Positions 37,218 through 50,385 of a DNA stretch of 64,000 bases are shown here, piece after piece (the first letter of the stretch is position 1; each line of letters begins with the position of its first letter). A program made the translations under genes and the position numbers. The notes under the pieces were generated by a model. It was not told the DNA's origin and ran no database searches. It worked only from the letters and a program-made list of their open reading frames with translations. Source of the DNA: Glossina fuscipes (Eukaryota > Arthropoda > Insecta > Diptera > Glossinidae); assembly GCF_014805625.2 (NCBI RefSeq), contig NW_023998517.1:278237-342236 (forward strand), given 5' to 3'.

Positions 37218-37229
37218 TTTATTTTTATT
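37218..37229 (-). promoter_or_regulatory. scrib: Tandem poly(A) signals after the 35-residue terminal exon
   Basis: Two adjacent minus-strand AATAAA hexamers (37224-37229 and 37218-37223) lie about 160 bases after the stop codon at 37389-37391. This supports polyadenylation here and so a real transcript end. Confidence 0.5.
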
Positions 37230-37388
37230 ATTATTACTAGTGTTATTGTTAATTTTACCCAGAGAAATAAATTCTAAAACTAAAGTCTTAAACCAAACGA
37301 ATCTAAAAATATCGGCTTTAGTCAAAACGTTCTAACATTGATCTACTCCCAGTAATACAACATGCTGGTGGACGGGTAAGAGTCAAGT

Positions 37389-37497
37389 TTACTTGATGAT
37401 CTTCTGATGCACGACAACGGGCCAGTTATGCATGAACAAGGGTGGCGGTGTCGGCATCTCTTCCCAGGGTTGCTTAGTCAAGGCCTTTGAGTTCACG
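37389..37497 (-). CDS. scrib: scribble alternative terminal exon (35 residues)
   Basis: Not visible as a free-standing ORF because it has no ATG start. After a good acceptor, CTTGTTTCAG ending at 37498, one base completes a split codon. Then 35 codons run to TAA: VNSKALTKQPWEEMPTPPPL and FMHNWPVVVHQKIIK. The phase fits the donors of both 39011-39568 and 57164-57563. The residues look coding (Trp, Pro cluster, no bias towards AT-rich codons), the local GC is raised, and tandem AATAAA follow within 170 bases. I infer an isoform ending in this Pro/Trp-rich tail instead of the acidic 700-residue tail. I do not recognise the peptide from another gene. Confidence 0.6.
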
Positions 37498-38544
37498 CTG
37501 AAACAAGCTACGCATAGAATTTTCTAAGAACGCCATTTCAAAATTTACTTAACCAAGAAATTTTTAAAAAATCGAAAACGTTTTTCGATTCGTAATAGTA
37601 GCAATGAAATAAGTATACCGTTCCACCTTTAGTAATGGGTAGAGGATTACAAGTGAAACGCCTTACCTATTAGGCGAAAGTAGATTTACTTAAAAAAAAA
37701 AAGAGTTTTACTAACACCAAAACAAGTAAATCAGAAAGGAAAAAAAAAGAATGTGAAATAAAATGTGTTGCGTGGTGAAAGTGATAACAGAAATAACAAT
37801 AAGAAAGAGAAGATGATTGCATAAGGATTTGCGTGCCAACGTTATATTTGATGTGGAAATACATAAACATGTACACACATATACAATCGTAAAAAGCTTT
37901 CTTTCTATAAAGAAAATAGCAGAAAAAGTTACTACAGAAAATTTTTAAGTATTTTAACAAGCAAAACTTGCAGAATGCTTGCTAATGCTTATGTGGGTGC
38001 CTAAAAGTAATAATATTACCTTTGGAGTTTTTTCATTTTTTTTTTCTTTTCTTTGTTGTTATTCTTAATTTAATGAATAATATTTAAAGTAGAGTAGACT
38101 TTTACTTATATAAACGCTTTCACTTTTTCAGCGAATATGGCGAAACAATTTGAAAATATAATTTATACATATGACCGTTATATGAAGGGTTTCGCAATTA
38201 AACAAATACAATCGATTTACATTTTAAAATAACTTCAGTTTAGCATTTCGCTATGACAAGCTCGCTACCGCGTTGGGATCTTAGGTTACCTAATTAAAGT
38301 GCAAAGGGAAATCGAATCGATCCGTTGAACTTGCGACACAACAAAGTGCAAAAGTTAAACATTTTATCTTTAGTGAGGAATAGATAGGTGATAAGAAGAT
38401 ATAAATAGAATAAATTTTATATTAGGAGGAAAAATTTCATGATCTGATGTTGGTTTCCATTAATTTGTTGATTTATTGCTGGAAGGGAACTTGTTTATAC
38501 GATTAAATAATGCCGAGTAAGGTTTCTTTGTTTTCTAATTGAAT

Positions 38545-38628
38545 ATATCCGTTCTTTCTTCAAACAATCATACAAATAATATATTTATATCCGTTCTTTC
38601 TTCAAACAATCATACAAATAACATATTT
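38545..38628 (+). repeat. Tandem duplication of a 42-bp unit
   Basis: ATATCCGTTCTTTCTTCAAA begins at 38545 and again at 38587; the two 42-bp units differ at one base. It is a very recent duplication in a scrib intron. Confidence 0.95.
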
Positions 38629-39010
38629 AACTGAGCTTTAATTTCACTGTTTGCGAAAATGTCCGTTGCTTTGAACGGACACGGGGTCAGTAGATGTAGA
38701 TGTGTAAATAATTGCGAAGCTATTCGAAGTATTTTGTGTTCCACAGCACGTATATATTTAAATGTACAGTTATACATACGTAGATTTCAGTCTTCCATTT
38801 TACCTCAATTTTTCTTGTTGTCTTAACAACAAAGAAATTTACTTCTTTGCAATAAGAGAAATTCCTGAGGTTTAAGCGAAAAGTTATTATACCATGTTTT
38901 CTTCTTTTTTTTTCTGTTTTTTTCTTTTCATTTTTTTTTTTTTTTTTTTTTTTTTGTTTGTTTATTTTCTGTAAGGGGAAGACAATATAAGTTACATAGC
39001 ACTCACTTAC

Positions 39011-39568
39011 TTTATCATAGCTTTGCTTTTGATAGCATCTGACTCAGTGATGATGGGAGAGGAAGTAAACTCTTCGGAGAAAGCAACTTGCACGGCGCGT
39101 TTCTCACCATTTGCGGTACGCACCGGTATACGACTAGTTGATGCGGTCGTTGGCGTTGATGCCATTAGTGAAGGAACAACATCAATATTACTATCTGATT
39201 GTTGCTGCTGTTGCTGTTGCATTTGTAAGAGGACTGGTGGTGGTATTATAACTTTAACTTTCGGTTTTGGTAATAGTGAAGGTTTCTTAACAATAGTCGT
39301 CGCCTCTGAGCTGACTTGTGTTGCTTGCGTTGACGATTCTTTAGCTTTTGATGATAATAATACCAAAGGCGGTGACTGCGGCAAGGATGACGTTAACCAT
39401 GACAACGATGCAATTTCATGTTTAATTTCTTCACTTTCTTTAAGGTCTTTTGTTGTTTGCATTTCCTTAAATTCTGCTGCTTTCATACTTTTTAAACTTT
39501 TTGTCTTTTCACTATCCTCAATAGCACCAACAACATTCGATGTAATATTTTTGGCCAAACTTACGGTT
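39011..39568 (-). CDS. scrib: scribble cassette exon (186 codons)
   Basis: The frame is open from a poly-A tract to the donor GTAAGT (39009-39010 onward), where it leaves AA of a codon. The product is Ser/Thr/Lys-rich, with a Pro-rich stretch KPSLLPKPKVKVIIPPPVL, a Gln run of seven and STSRIPVRTANGEKRAVQVA near the end. At 39568 the entry phase accepts the AG left by exon 57164-57563. Entry and exit phases agree and the length, 558 bases, is a multiple of three, so inclusion or skipping both keep the frame. The acceptor is odd: AAGTAG follows 48 A residues with no pyrimidine tract. Another in-phase AG at 39512-39513, after GTTGTTGGTGCTATTG, may be the true site, giving 501 bases. Confidence 0.78.
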
Positions 39569-39569
39569 C

Positions 39570-39572
<3 letters not shown>

Positions 39573-39620
<48 letters not shown>
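39573..39620 (+). repeat. Homopolymer run of 48 T
   Basis: The longest homopolymer in the window. On the scrib sense strand it is poly-A directly upstream of the cassette exon, where a pyrimidine tract would be expected. Confidence 0.95.
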
Positions 39621-39621
<1 letters not shown>

Positions 39622-40289
39622 TTGATATGATCGAATAATATGGTTTAACAGTTCAAAGTGTTTGTTTGTGTAAAATGTTTTTTTTTAAATCATATAAAAG
39701 TGTATGCGCGTGTATATGTGTGAATGTGTAGAGGTGTAAAAATAAAAAAAAAAAAAATAAAAAAAAATAAATAATTAGAAAAATTTTAACGACTTAAAAT
39801 CTTAGATTTGCGCTTTCCGTTCCTTTTTTTTTTAGTTCTACTATACATACTTTGATCGATGATGACAATGATTTTTGCGTTGGTTAGTTACTGAGAGTTT
39901 ATAAGTGAAAGTGTAATCACACACATTCCCATGTGCCGTTCAGTTAATAACATTCAATGGATATGTTTTATATATAATTTTTTACTTTTCATTAATTAAA
40001 AACTTGTAAATATATAAGTATGCAGGACGTCCCAAAACATATATAAAGAATGTAGCTTTTGTGAGATGATTTTAAATTTTTTTCTGGCAAAAAGGTGTTT
40101 ACCCATGCATCGAAGGTAGGACGGGGGCATAATACTGCCCTGCCAATGAAATTATTCTCTATAATATTCTTTCTTTGCCAAGGCGAGTAAATCAAAAAAC
40201 TTCCTTTCAACCATCCTAGACACTCCTAACATCAAAAATATCTGGCACGTATATTGAATTAGCTGAGTCCATGCGATGTCTTGGAATAA

Positions 40290-40922
40290 CACTTGAGAAC
40301 AAATTGCATTCTTTTTAGCCTGCGTATGAATCGTATTAACGCAAAAGTTTGTTTGACTTTCTGAAAACTCTACAATCTAAATGTTTACTTAGCATTCAGC
40401 ATCATTATTTAAACTCGCTTTCACACTCTTTTAATGTCACATATAAATAATTATATTGAAGCGTTTACCGGATGTCTTCTATATAATCTTGCTAAACTAA
40501 AATCAGCTATTCATAATATTGCTAGAGTCCGTCTCAGAGTTCGACCTTTCCTATATATTTCTAGTTTAAAGATAACCTGCGCAGATTATCCCTCAAAGTC
40601 ATAACATTTCAATCCCGCTCACTTCCCCTACAGATGATGTCAATTTGGCATTTCTAACAGGAGTCCCCAAATACTCATTTTCCCTCAAAGAGATCGCAAT
40701 CGCTGATAAGTCGTTATCGGAACAATCTCTTAAGCAAACATCTATGGGCACATATTGGCAATGGTGTTTCATTCATAAAAGATTTGTATTTTACGGACAT
40801 TGCTTGACAGATTTAGGAGTTTTATCGTGGAAGTACTCGCACACTGTAAAATATTTGTACTGTGTAACTATGAAAGGACTTGACTTTAATAAGCATTGTA
40901 GTTAGGAAATAAATAAATAACC
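40290..40922 (+). mobile_element. Heavily decayed LINE-like fragment
   Basis: In broken plus-strand frames, CLGITLENKL (about 40277) and, further on, IEAFTGCLLYNLAKLKSAIH with NIARVRLRVRPFL resemble the region after the palm of a LINE reverse transcriptase. A GAAATAAATAAATAACCG tract at about 40905-40922 looks like the tail. Several stops and shifts interrupt it, and it may be a different LINE family from the copy at 3.3 kb. Confidence 0.4.
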
Positions 40923-43289
40923 GAATACCTTATTAAGTCATTCGGTATTAGTCTTTTCCAGGATATGTAATTATGCCGTCATTTGTTTTATAATAAAACA
41001 AAAATCTCGGTCGCCCGATGAAGACAAATTATTTACCAAAAAAAAAACAATTTGAAAATCCAAAGCATTTTGGAACATCCCTTTTAATGCATATATAAAA
41101 TAGTTTTTGTATTTTACTTTTCTTATTCTGACACAAACTTACGCATTTACATGTTTCTTCAGCATGAGCATGTATGTATATATATATATATGTAATTTTT
41201 CAATTTTTTTAAAATGAAAGCAATAAATGTTTTAAGATGACTGCCACTGACCTGACCATTCTATTTAGGATGTTGTGTTTTTGAGACGCCTAATATGTTA
41301 TATGCCCCCGAAAGAAAATTATAGATACCTCGTTAAAAAATTAAATATATATTTAGGAAAAATTTTATTTGGTTTCGGCCGAATATTTCAACAATCACCA
41401 TGGGCAAGACAAAGAATTGAAACTATACGGTACGCTTTGACAAGATTTCCTAAGTAGCTGCACAAACTAGAAGCAATTGTCACGTATTCGGAATTATTTA
41501 TAAGCGAATCGTATGCAGTTGCGGCGAGCCCTCCTGCACGCCGGTTCAGTTCGTTTTTCTAGACAAGTTTTACGCGACATAGTCTACATTTAATCATCAC
41601 ACAGTGTCTTTGAGACAGTTTTGAACTTTGAACTTAAATTCTTTGATTAAATCATATCAAGACATTTTTTTTTTTATTAAAGAGAAGTATTTCTAAATAT
41701 CGAATTAATTCTTCTAGTTTTTATAATCGATGTAATGACGTGCCTCATAGGCTCACAGTTCGAAAGAAACCCCGTGTCGTGGAGAAAAAAAGTCCAATTG
41801 AGAGCAAAATTTTGCGACAGAAATGCCCTGAGGATTTCCGAAAAGTAACTACATTATCACTGGGAACTAAACTACAACGTTTGCGCGAAGCTTGTAAACA
41901 AGCCAACTTTTTCTTATCTTCTGAAGTCTGCCCCTTGACCCAGATATATTTTTTGTTGCTATATAGTTTGTATGGATAAATACGAGAATCTAAATAATAA
42001 ATATTTTACAGGATTCTCTTAAGTGACTGACAGTCACATCATGGTATGGTTTGTTATAAAAAGCTCTTTTCAAAATAGCACCTTCTAGTTGATGCATCAA
42101 ATTAATTTTGCTTGCTTGCATTAAAGCACCGCGTTGTAGTTATACACAGGCTGGCAGAGAGTTTATTGCATCGATCAAAGCCATTTACATGCGTTCCATT
42201 TAGGCTTAGCGTTTTTCTTTGGGTAGACATCACACGATGCGAAATCAAACAAATGTGGTGAGTGATTGATATTTAAAATACGGTTTTCCGGAAAAAAAAA
42301 TGAGTTAAATTTTCTGGTAAACTAGCGGTCGTCAGTCAAGGTTTATTCAACGATGCCTGGACAAGTCCGTCGATCAGGTAAATTCTCGTTCAGATTGCGA
42401 TAAATTACGGTTAGAAGGACATTAATGTTGATTTCTATGAAGAAATTTCATTTCTCAGATGCTTGTCCTCCCTATTGGTCATCATTTAAAGTCATTTAAT
42501 AAAAGTTTTCCTTACTTGTGGACGCCACTTAGAAAACATGCCCGATATAAGTCATGGAAAAGAACTTTCTCCAACTTAAACAACCACAAATCGGTGGCGC
42601 TGTGCGTTATTTTGAAAGAGATTTTAGAAACCTTTTTTGTATATATAAAACATATACAAAAACATTTAATCAAATCTGCTTGCTTGTCTATCTCTTGATA
42701 CAATCTCGATTACACCTTTTAACGTTTGCCTCCAAAACGTACTGGTGTATATAAATTACATCATGTCATTCTTTGCTAAATCTATTGCATCCCCTTTAGA
42801 GAGATATATAAAAAAAAATAAATAAAAAAAAACTCAAAAAAATCTCAAAATTCAAAAACAAGTCACTTAAGCGAAACGCAAATTTGGTTAAAACTAAAAA
42901 TGCGGAAGTTAAACAAAGAATTAAAGTACGCAGAACCAAAAAAAAACAGAAGGGGATAGAGTAGAAAACGACAACAAAACTGCTAAATTGCGGAGTTTGT
43001 TAAAACATCACTTCGTGGAACAATAATAAAATTGAATTTTCAAAGGAATAACTTGAAGCTTGCAAAAAAAAAAAAAAAAAAAAACAAGTCACTTTTTATG
43101 GAGAATTAAATAATCTTTTTTTCTTCCTTTTTTTTAACGTCCAAACAAGCAAAGTAACGAGAAACGGAAATAGAATAACATGAAATGCAAGATTTAATAC
43201 TAGCTTGGCTTCCTTAATAGTAGCATTTCTCCATCGTTGCACTGAATGTGCAATGGATTTTCCGTATATCAAATTGTTACTTGTTTTTG

Positions 43290-43345
43290 TTTTTTTTTTT
43301 TATGACCATCGCCGTAGGAAATGCCGGACAAAGTATATACATACA
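43290..43345 (+). repeat. Family B repeat start, short decayed copy
   Basis: A T run followed by TATGACCATCGCCGTAGGAA, comparable to TATACCCATCACCGAAAAAT at 55158 and ACCCATCACCGTAG at about 46654. Confidence 0.4.
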
Positions 43346-45218
43346 GTCTGAAAAGATTTAATTGTCTTTATCTGCTATTGAAAGTCCGCGGGAAAGTTTA
43401 ATAAGAAAGCGGAGTCGAGTAAAAATTCTGTTCCATTACTTTTGTGTTAATGTATTTAACTTATTTGTCCTCCAATGTTCTACGGAGGCATTTTTATCAA
43501 GTTTAGCTCTACAGTTTCGCCTTTCAGTGACTTTGTCTAAGTAGTAATAAAAATATTTTGAATTCATATAACTTTGGCAATTACTTGTCTTATAAAATTC
43601 CCACATTTTTTCTTCACTTGAAGAGAACAAAGGTATCTTTCGATACTGGTTGCCGTAAAAATTGATTCTTTCCATTTGAACATGCAATGTGCATTTCCTG
43701 AAATATGTCTTTTTACTTTCAACTTGGTAAAGGCTGAGCACGTCTATTAATGACATAAACAGTTCGTCAAACTAACCTTTTCAGTCTTAATACTATTTCA
43801 AAGTTTGTGGGAAAACCCATTCTTCCGGAGAATAATGGGATTACATTTCCACTTTATCTAACATCTCACAGGGTTCAATTCTGTATTAACCCATTACGTA
43901 GCGCTAACGTTTGCAAGAAAAGGTCTTCTGGTAGTGGGAGAAATTCGAAATAATCAGAAACTGGAATCGGAAATCTTGTACACGGGCCTTACGTGAAGTT
44001 CACCGAAATGCACAAATATGCGCACAGGGTAGGTAATGCGTAACCTTTTCACGCGGCTATCGTGTATAGACGGCAGTCACTTAGTGCATCAAAACCGCTA
44101 ATAACGTATATATAAGCAGCAGTCAGTTATGTTTTGTACATTCCAAGCACCCATAGTTAGCAGGGTATTATTCGGATGCGTCGTCGGGCAAGGCCGCAAA
44201 ATGTGATGCTAATATGTCGTCTCGGAAGCGTTAACTATAAAATTGATTAAAATATGAAGGTTAGTAGTTAGTTCCAAGGCCTTAAACTTCAATACAATTT
44301 TCGCTACGGACGATTTTATTAATATAAAACTATGTATATTATATGAAACTTTTGAGAAAATTCATCGTTTCACGCCTTTTGTGCTCTGTGTAATAAAGCT
44401 GAAGAAAGAAAGCTAATCCTAAGTCCTAAAAAAAATTGACTTTTAAATCTCCATCGCAGTGAATGATGGTATTGTCAACGATTGCATTACTAATCGGGAA
44501 CGCATACGCATATATAATGGAGAACTCATATGAATGCAGATGAAGAAACACATCGATTGGAAACGGGGAACAAAGAGGATCACTCACTACACAAATATTC
44601 TATGAAAGTATAAATCAAAGGAACAAAATTGAGCGAGTAATTGCTGATGCAAATACTTTGGTATGAAAAGAGTTTTGTATCTTAACTTAAACAGTAAACA
44701 GTTAAAAATAAAGTTGATATTAATTGAAGCGTAAAATATAGCTGAAAAAAAAAACTATTCTGAACAATGGCAACTTTCTTTTTTAACGGTTCTTTATCTT
44801 TTAGAGCATTTTGAAAGAAGGTATTCATAAAATGAAACTTTTCAGGTTTATACTTCGAATTATGTAAAATTTGTATAAAATGGAGACTAAAACCGCATAA
44901 ATTTCCCAAAATAAACATAATCGACAAAGGAATTGTCTATGAACGATAATCAATTATTCATGAAGATTTAATTTACATGAATTGAATTTAAAAAAATTGA
45001 GTTCAAATAACAAACTTTGTCACAAGGAAATGCTGCACACTTATCTCCTACAAAAAAAAAAAAAAAAAATGCTCTCAGATTTTTTAAAGTAAAGAAAAAG
45101 TCTTTTTTTCTTTTTTTTTACTCTGAGGCGATGTTGTGCACTTTTTGTGGAATTTTTCCAGCCTTCTAGAAATTTCATTATTCACCTTATGTAACACAAA
45201 AAAGCATATGTTTATATA

Positions 45219-45660
45219 GGGTGTCGCAAAATTTGCGCAAGACTTGAATTTGCCGCCATTTGTGCGGTAAACCGTTTGACCAGCGCAAGTTTAGGGTTAA
45301 TAAAAATGAAGCATTGCAGGGGAGGGCAAGGCGTTTTCATTGTTATATGAGCGGAATATCGATTTAACTTCGTCAAATGCAAAGAGACTAATCGACACCA
45401 ATGGATTTCTTTTTACAAGGTTATTTGGGGTCAAAGGTCTACGCTAACAAGTCCACAACCGCCCGTGCATTGAAGCAGCAAATTTGCCGCTGTATGAACA
45501 AAATGTAGCCACATTTATGAAAAAACGGGCCATGGAAAATATCGGCGAAGGAGTGCGTGAAGCCGTGGCGCTCGATGTGCACGTACCCCTATCGTGTATG
45601 ATTCGAAAAAAAAGCAAAACTCTCTTTTCTATGTAAATGAATTCGTGCCTAAGTATTACG
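45219..45660 (+). mobile_element. Internally deleted Tc1/mariner-superfamily remnant
   Basis: Begins with AGGGTGTCGCAAAATTTGCG, which looks like an element terminus. Later, in shifting frames, come GSKVYANKSTTARALKQQIC, AMENIGEGVREA and a following basic stretch. In the DDE transposases of this superfamily the last catalytic residue is followed by LWGYLKxKVYANKPxTxxxLKxxI and later MENFxxRV. Only the end of the transposase remains, with no upstream catalytic Asp residues, and frameshifts are present. The right terminus was not found. Confidence 0.55.
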
Positions 45661-47189
45661 ACAGGCTTAGATTAAAATTATTCACATAATGATTGAAATG
45701 CAATCTAAGCGATTTCAAGTGAAATGATTTGACGAAATCACTGAAATCACCACCAGCATAAACGGAATATTGCACAAATCAGAGTGGATTTGATCTAAGA
45801 AATAATTTATAAATTTTGCGAACTCAAAGAAGAGAAACATAATAAATGTCTCTAGGTATACATTAGGTTAACAAGAAGGACATATTAGCGTTATTTTTTT
45901 TTCCCCTAATTAAATTGTGGCCTAAAAAAGGGGGTCAATTACCTTACCAGAGCCTGCAAAATAGATTTTATATATAGGAGTAGATGTGATAAGATTGTAT
46001 TAGATGACAGTCGACTTTTTAGAATGAAACCAATTAATTTTATTTATCCTTCTTCAAAACTGGCAGACAAAAAAACCAAAGTGGGGTACAAAAGCCGGTA
46101 ACTTTATACAATCCCATGGCTATGTCGGTGTCATGAGAAAGCTTATGTCGAGTGGAAGACAAAAGAGTCTCCTGCTAAATATAAGTGATTCGTCCAGTTT
46201 TCTGCCTTTTTCTTCTCAAAAGCTAAGAAAATTTGAACTTAGTACTTAGACTGTTACATTGAGAGTAAACACGATTGTTCACTTAAATGCACGATCACCT
46301 CCTGTTTAACGTCTCAGGGTCAATTTTTCTGCGAAGATGGCATTGACAAGCGTTTACTCTCGTTCCCACAGCGAAAAAGTTGCAAAAAATTCACATTTGC
46401 CAGCGAAATTTTTTACTTTGACAACTTTATATAGTCAAGGAATTGAAAAAAAATCTTCAAGTTTTTATTGTTCACTTATAAGCTTTTACTCAGTTAAGAA
46501 TCTTTAAATATAGTTATAAAAATTGTAGTTTAATCATGTGCATGTAAAAATTTTGTTAATTGTTTTTCTCTCTAATTGCTGAATTACTTAAAACAAGTAC
46601 AATACTTTATTAAATAATTTACAGTAAAATGTGTAAAGTTTAAGTTTAGTTTAGACCCATCACCGTAGAATATAATCGTGTCTTAGAGTTGGTGAGATGA
46701 AATCAATTATACAGTGAATGGAATTCCGAGAAGAGAGGGAGAGATCCCTGGATTTACGTAACAAATGCTAAGTCAACCTTGAATATCTTGCATTTTTTTT
46801 CGCAAATACCCTGAATTTAATTTATAACATTTTTGCCATTTTACTTTTAAGGTTCTTACACTTTCCAACTGCCCGTTTTGCTTTGTTAATCATCTTTTCC
46901 TGTGAAAAAAAAGCGAAAGGCAAAAACTTGCCTAACATTCTCGATGTCCTTGAACGTCAGGGTGAAGTTGTGTGCAAATATCTACAAGACTAGTGTGCAA
47001 CGCAAATAAAAAAGATATTTGTCCGGCCAGCAAGTTCTTTAAAAGAAGTACCTGCACACACATCTTGAAATTGCCACACGCAATACAATACCGTTATTTG
47101 TCGCTTCTTAATAGTACTGTCCGTTTTTGCAATAACCTAACTGTAGCGGTTTCTTCCGCTGTTCCAACAGTTCCCCAATTTCAAATCGA

Positions 47190-47480
47190 GCGTACGCAAA
47201 TATTGTTTCCGTTTTCCTTCCTCCTCTTCTTTTCTTTTTTTTTTTTTTTGAACTTTTTTGGCCATCACCGAGTCTACACGCCCAGGAAGAATCCACTGAG
47301 ACTTTTGCTACATTTAAAAAAGAAAATAAAGGGAGAGTGAATTTGCCTAGTGTGCTTTCACTTATAGCTGCCCGTTGCACCGACAATTTATTGTAGCTTG
47401 TTGAAAAAAAACACTTTTCATATTCGATAGCTGCATAGCAGAGTCGGTCGGGAAAGCCGATATAATCCGTTTGCAGCATT
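47190..47480 (-). repeat. Family B-like repeat copy
   Basis: Contains a T run and GGCCATCACCGAGTCTACAC (47260). A 123-codon minus frame through it (47108-47479), with a lysine run from the T tract, is a by-product of the repeat. Confidence 0.35.
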
Positions 47481-49239
47481 GCTATGTGCGAGCAAATTGA
47501 ATTATTTGAAATTTTAAACGTAGCACGCCGGACGTTGCCCGTGCCTGTTACAGACGTCAGAAGGACTTTAATATCTGGCTTTAATATTCACTATAAATGC
47601 TTGGAAAAGTTGAACAAGATTTGTTTTTTATTTTATTTATCCGAAAAAATTTCAAGTGTTAACGCAATAACGACATTCCTTCAATGCAGCAAAAAAAAAA
47701 TAATAAAAAAATAAACAAAAGAATTTTACCATAGCGTTCTTATATGGATTCACAATCGTGAAAAAGTAGGAAAAAGAACCGCCTGTAAGCAGACCTAACA
47801 CGAAGATTGTAGAAATTGAAACAGAAAGGGAAAGATTAAGTTTGAAAATGGTCTAAATCCAAAAAGTCGGATATATATCTAAACATAATAATAATAGTTT
47901 GGATCTTGCAGGAGTTCATAGATTGTTAAAAGATGTTCGACACGTATGCGTGTATTTTAACTTAACTTTCTATAGATGGAATTTGAACCTAAAACAGACC
48001 GGAAAACTATCTCAAGAAACCAAAAATTTAAACCTAGCTTCTACCACATCAAGCACTGAGGTGGTCCTTATAGTGCTTTACTCACCAAAATCGAACATTT
48101 TATATCAAAACCTTCGGGAATGTATCCTAATAAGGCGTAATTTCTGAGTGCTGGCCACGTGATTACCCTTTAATTTTCTAATTTTTTTTTTTGAATAGCG
48201 ACTAATTTAAGAAGAAAAATCGAAAATATGCAGTTAAGATGAATTTTGTCTTTTTAAAAGGAGGAAAGAAAAAATGTCAATGAAATGTTGGGCGAAGTGT
48301 TGGATTTGAATAAAAGCCAAGTCTTTTACGAAAATTGAAAAATGGGAATTGACCAAAAACAAAAGAATCAGAAAGAGTGATTAATAATGCGCTGAAATCA
48401 TTGTTCTGCGTCAGAACATTAAGAAATTGTTGGATAGCTTTAGTTGTCACTGGTTGGTCTACTCTATGAGATCTCTTCGAAAAAGTGCAGGAAAGTAAAC
48501 AAGAAAGAACATTATAGTAAGTCGAGGCTGGCCATTAGATACACTTCGTTTAATACTTATTTAACTTGTTTTGGAAATAATACACCAAAAATTACACATA
48601 TTGAACGAGGTCCGCAACATCACATGACGTTATCCAAAACGTTACCAAATATGATTTCCTTCTTAAAAATTTTATTATTTTTCTAACTAGAAATTAGACT
48701 ATCTCTTCAATAAAAGAGCTTGCTTGTCATGATTACTCCTACAAATATTGGGGTTTAAACAATAGACCAAAATTCCTGCCATTAATTTTTTTTTTTTTTG
48801 GAAAAATTGTTGTCGCGAAATATTCAAAATTATATCTCTTTCTGAAGGCACTATTACACTATTCATGAGATATCTTACACGGAATAGCGTATATGAAACC
48901 GATCCATAAAATTTAAATTTGGTCCGCTTAAATTTTATGTCAAATTACTATCATGAACAAGTTTTTATCAGAAGGCATTACCAATTAGGCCTTTTTGAGA
49001 TACAAAATTTGACATTTCCTGGGAATGCTTATATGCGGTGGTATTCAAAAAACAGACCTATCTGGTACAAATTCTGTAAGGTTCGTTTCTTTGTCAAATT
49101 CAAGATTCAAGATTCATTTTCCGTAGGTACATTCATATGGCAGGAGGTCAAAAAACTCGCCGAACCGGACCAAATTTTTCATACCAACTAACAACGCCCC
49201 AAATACCAATACACATTGATATTTATCACGAAAGTCTGA

Positions 49240-49560
49240 AAATTTATAACATTTTATCTTATAACAGTTTATCAAAATATCGCGTTATATGGGAAGTGAT
49301 CGAAATAGTGATCTGGAGCTGAATCAGCTGCAATTGATTTTCGTCGTTAAACCAAAACACGCCAGTGTACAAAATTTCATCAATATATCTCAACAACTGC
49401 AACCCGCACATTGAACATGATAATATATGGGTAGACATCAGACGGAATGAATCGATCGTATATCGATATAAAAAAAGATGGATCTAGCTTGTGCCCTTCT
49501 GGTATGCGCACAAACTTAATATACCCTACACCACTACTGGTGTGGACTATAAAAACATGT
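49240..49560 (-). repeat. Dispersed repeat family A, reverse copy with terminal hairpin
   Basis: Contains AACCAAAACACGCCAGTGTA, TGATAATATATGGGTAGACA, then CTTCTGGTATGCGCACAAAC, TTAATATACCC and a closing hairpin ACACCACTACTGGTGT. This is the clearest reverse copy; the hairpin corresponds to the opening block of the forward copies. Confidence 0.6.
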
Positions 49561-50385
49561 AAAATCTTTGGGCTACGCTTGTAGCATTTCTACTCGCTTG
49601 ACTACGTCTTTAAGCTAAACAGGGTTTTCAATATCTCAAAGTGACTTTGCTTGAAAGTGAAATTTCCTTCAAATGCCTTAAGACAGATTTCGTGTCCAGT
49701 TCATTTGTGAAATTATTAAAATATAAAGTTAGGCAACCTCTTACATTTATGTTAGTATGTGGAGTCTCAACAAGGCTCACTCCCTTCTCGTAATCAGTTC
49801 CACGGAAAAACCTCTAAAAGCAGTTTTTCCACATTTCTCTTCGCTTTAGTTGATATTAAACTTTTGGTGATGGGGAACTAGATTCGCCCTAAAGCGAAGG
49901 CAGTTTTCTTATTTGCTTTTTAAATTATTCTAATGTATGTATGTTATGTATATACAATTACATTTGATAAATAAAACAAATTTAAAGTAATAATACCAAT
50001 GAAATTTATGTATGTTAATAAATTAATTTTTTAATAAAATAATTTTTTTTTTTTTTTTTTTTTTAATTATTATCTTGGGTAATATTATTTCGAATTTTTA
50101 GGAATCCTTCTTACTTTTTAATTATTGCATTCTGATAAAGTATATTGACGCGAGGCATGAAGAGAGAATTTTTAGATATTTGTAATTATACGTAATACAG
50201 TGCGAACATACACACACATTCGTACTTAGTGATATTAGTTACTAAGTGATAGTTATATAAATGCTATATTCTGTGGATTTGTTGCAATTAACTTATGCCT
50301 TTTTTTTGTAAAATGAAAATTGTATCAAAAAAATAATTTATATTCGAGACGTGAATAAATTACTACATATAAAGTGTACGAAATT

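Noticed and set aside
39023..39625. 200-codon plus-strand frame opposite the cassette exon
   Set aside because: It ends in a poly-Phe run from the 48-T tract and mirrors the minus-strand exon, which has matching splice phases.
43436..43756. 106-codon minus-strand frame in the scrib intron
   Set aside because: No recognisable motif and no fitting splice sites; family B repeat sequence lies just beside it.
44107..44128. TATATATAAG followed by TCAGTT
   Set aside because: The spacing of about 18 bases is too short for a TATA-initiator pair.
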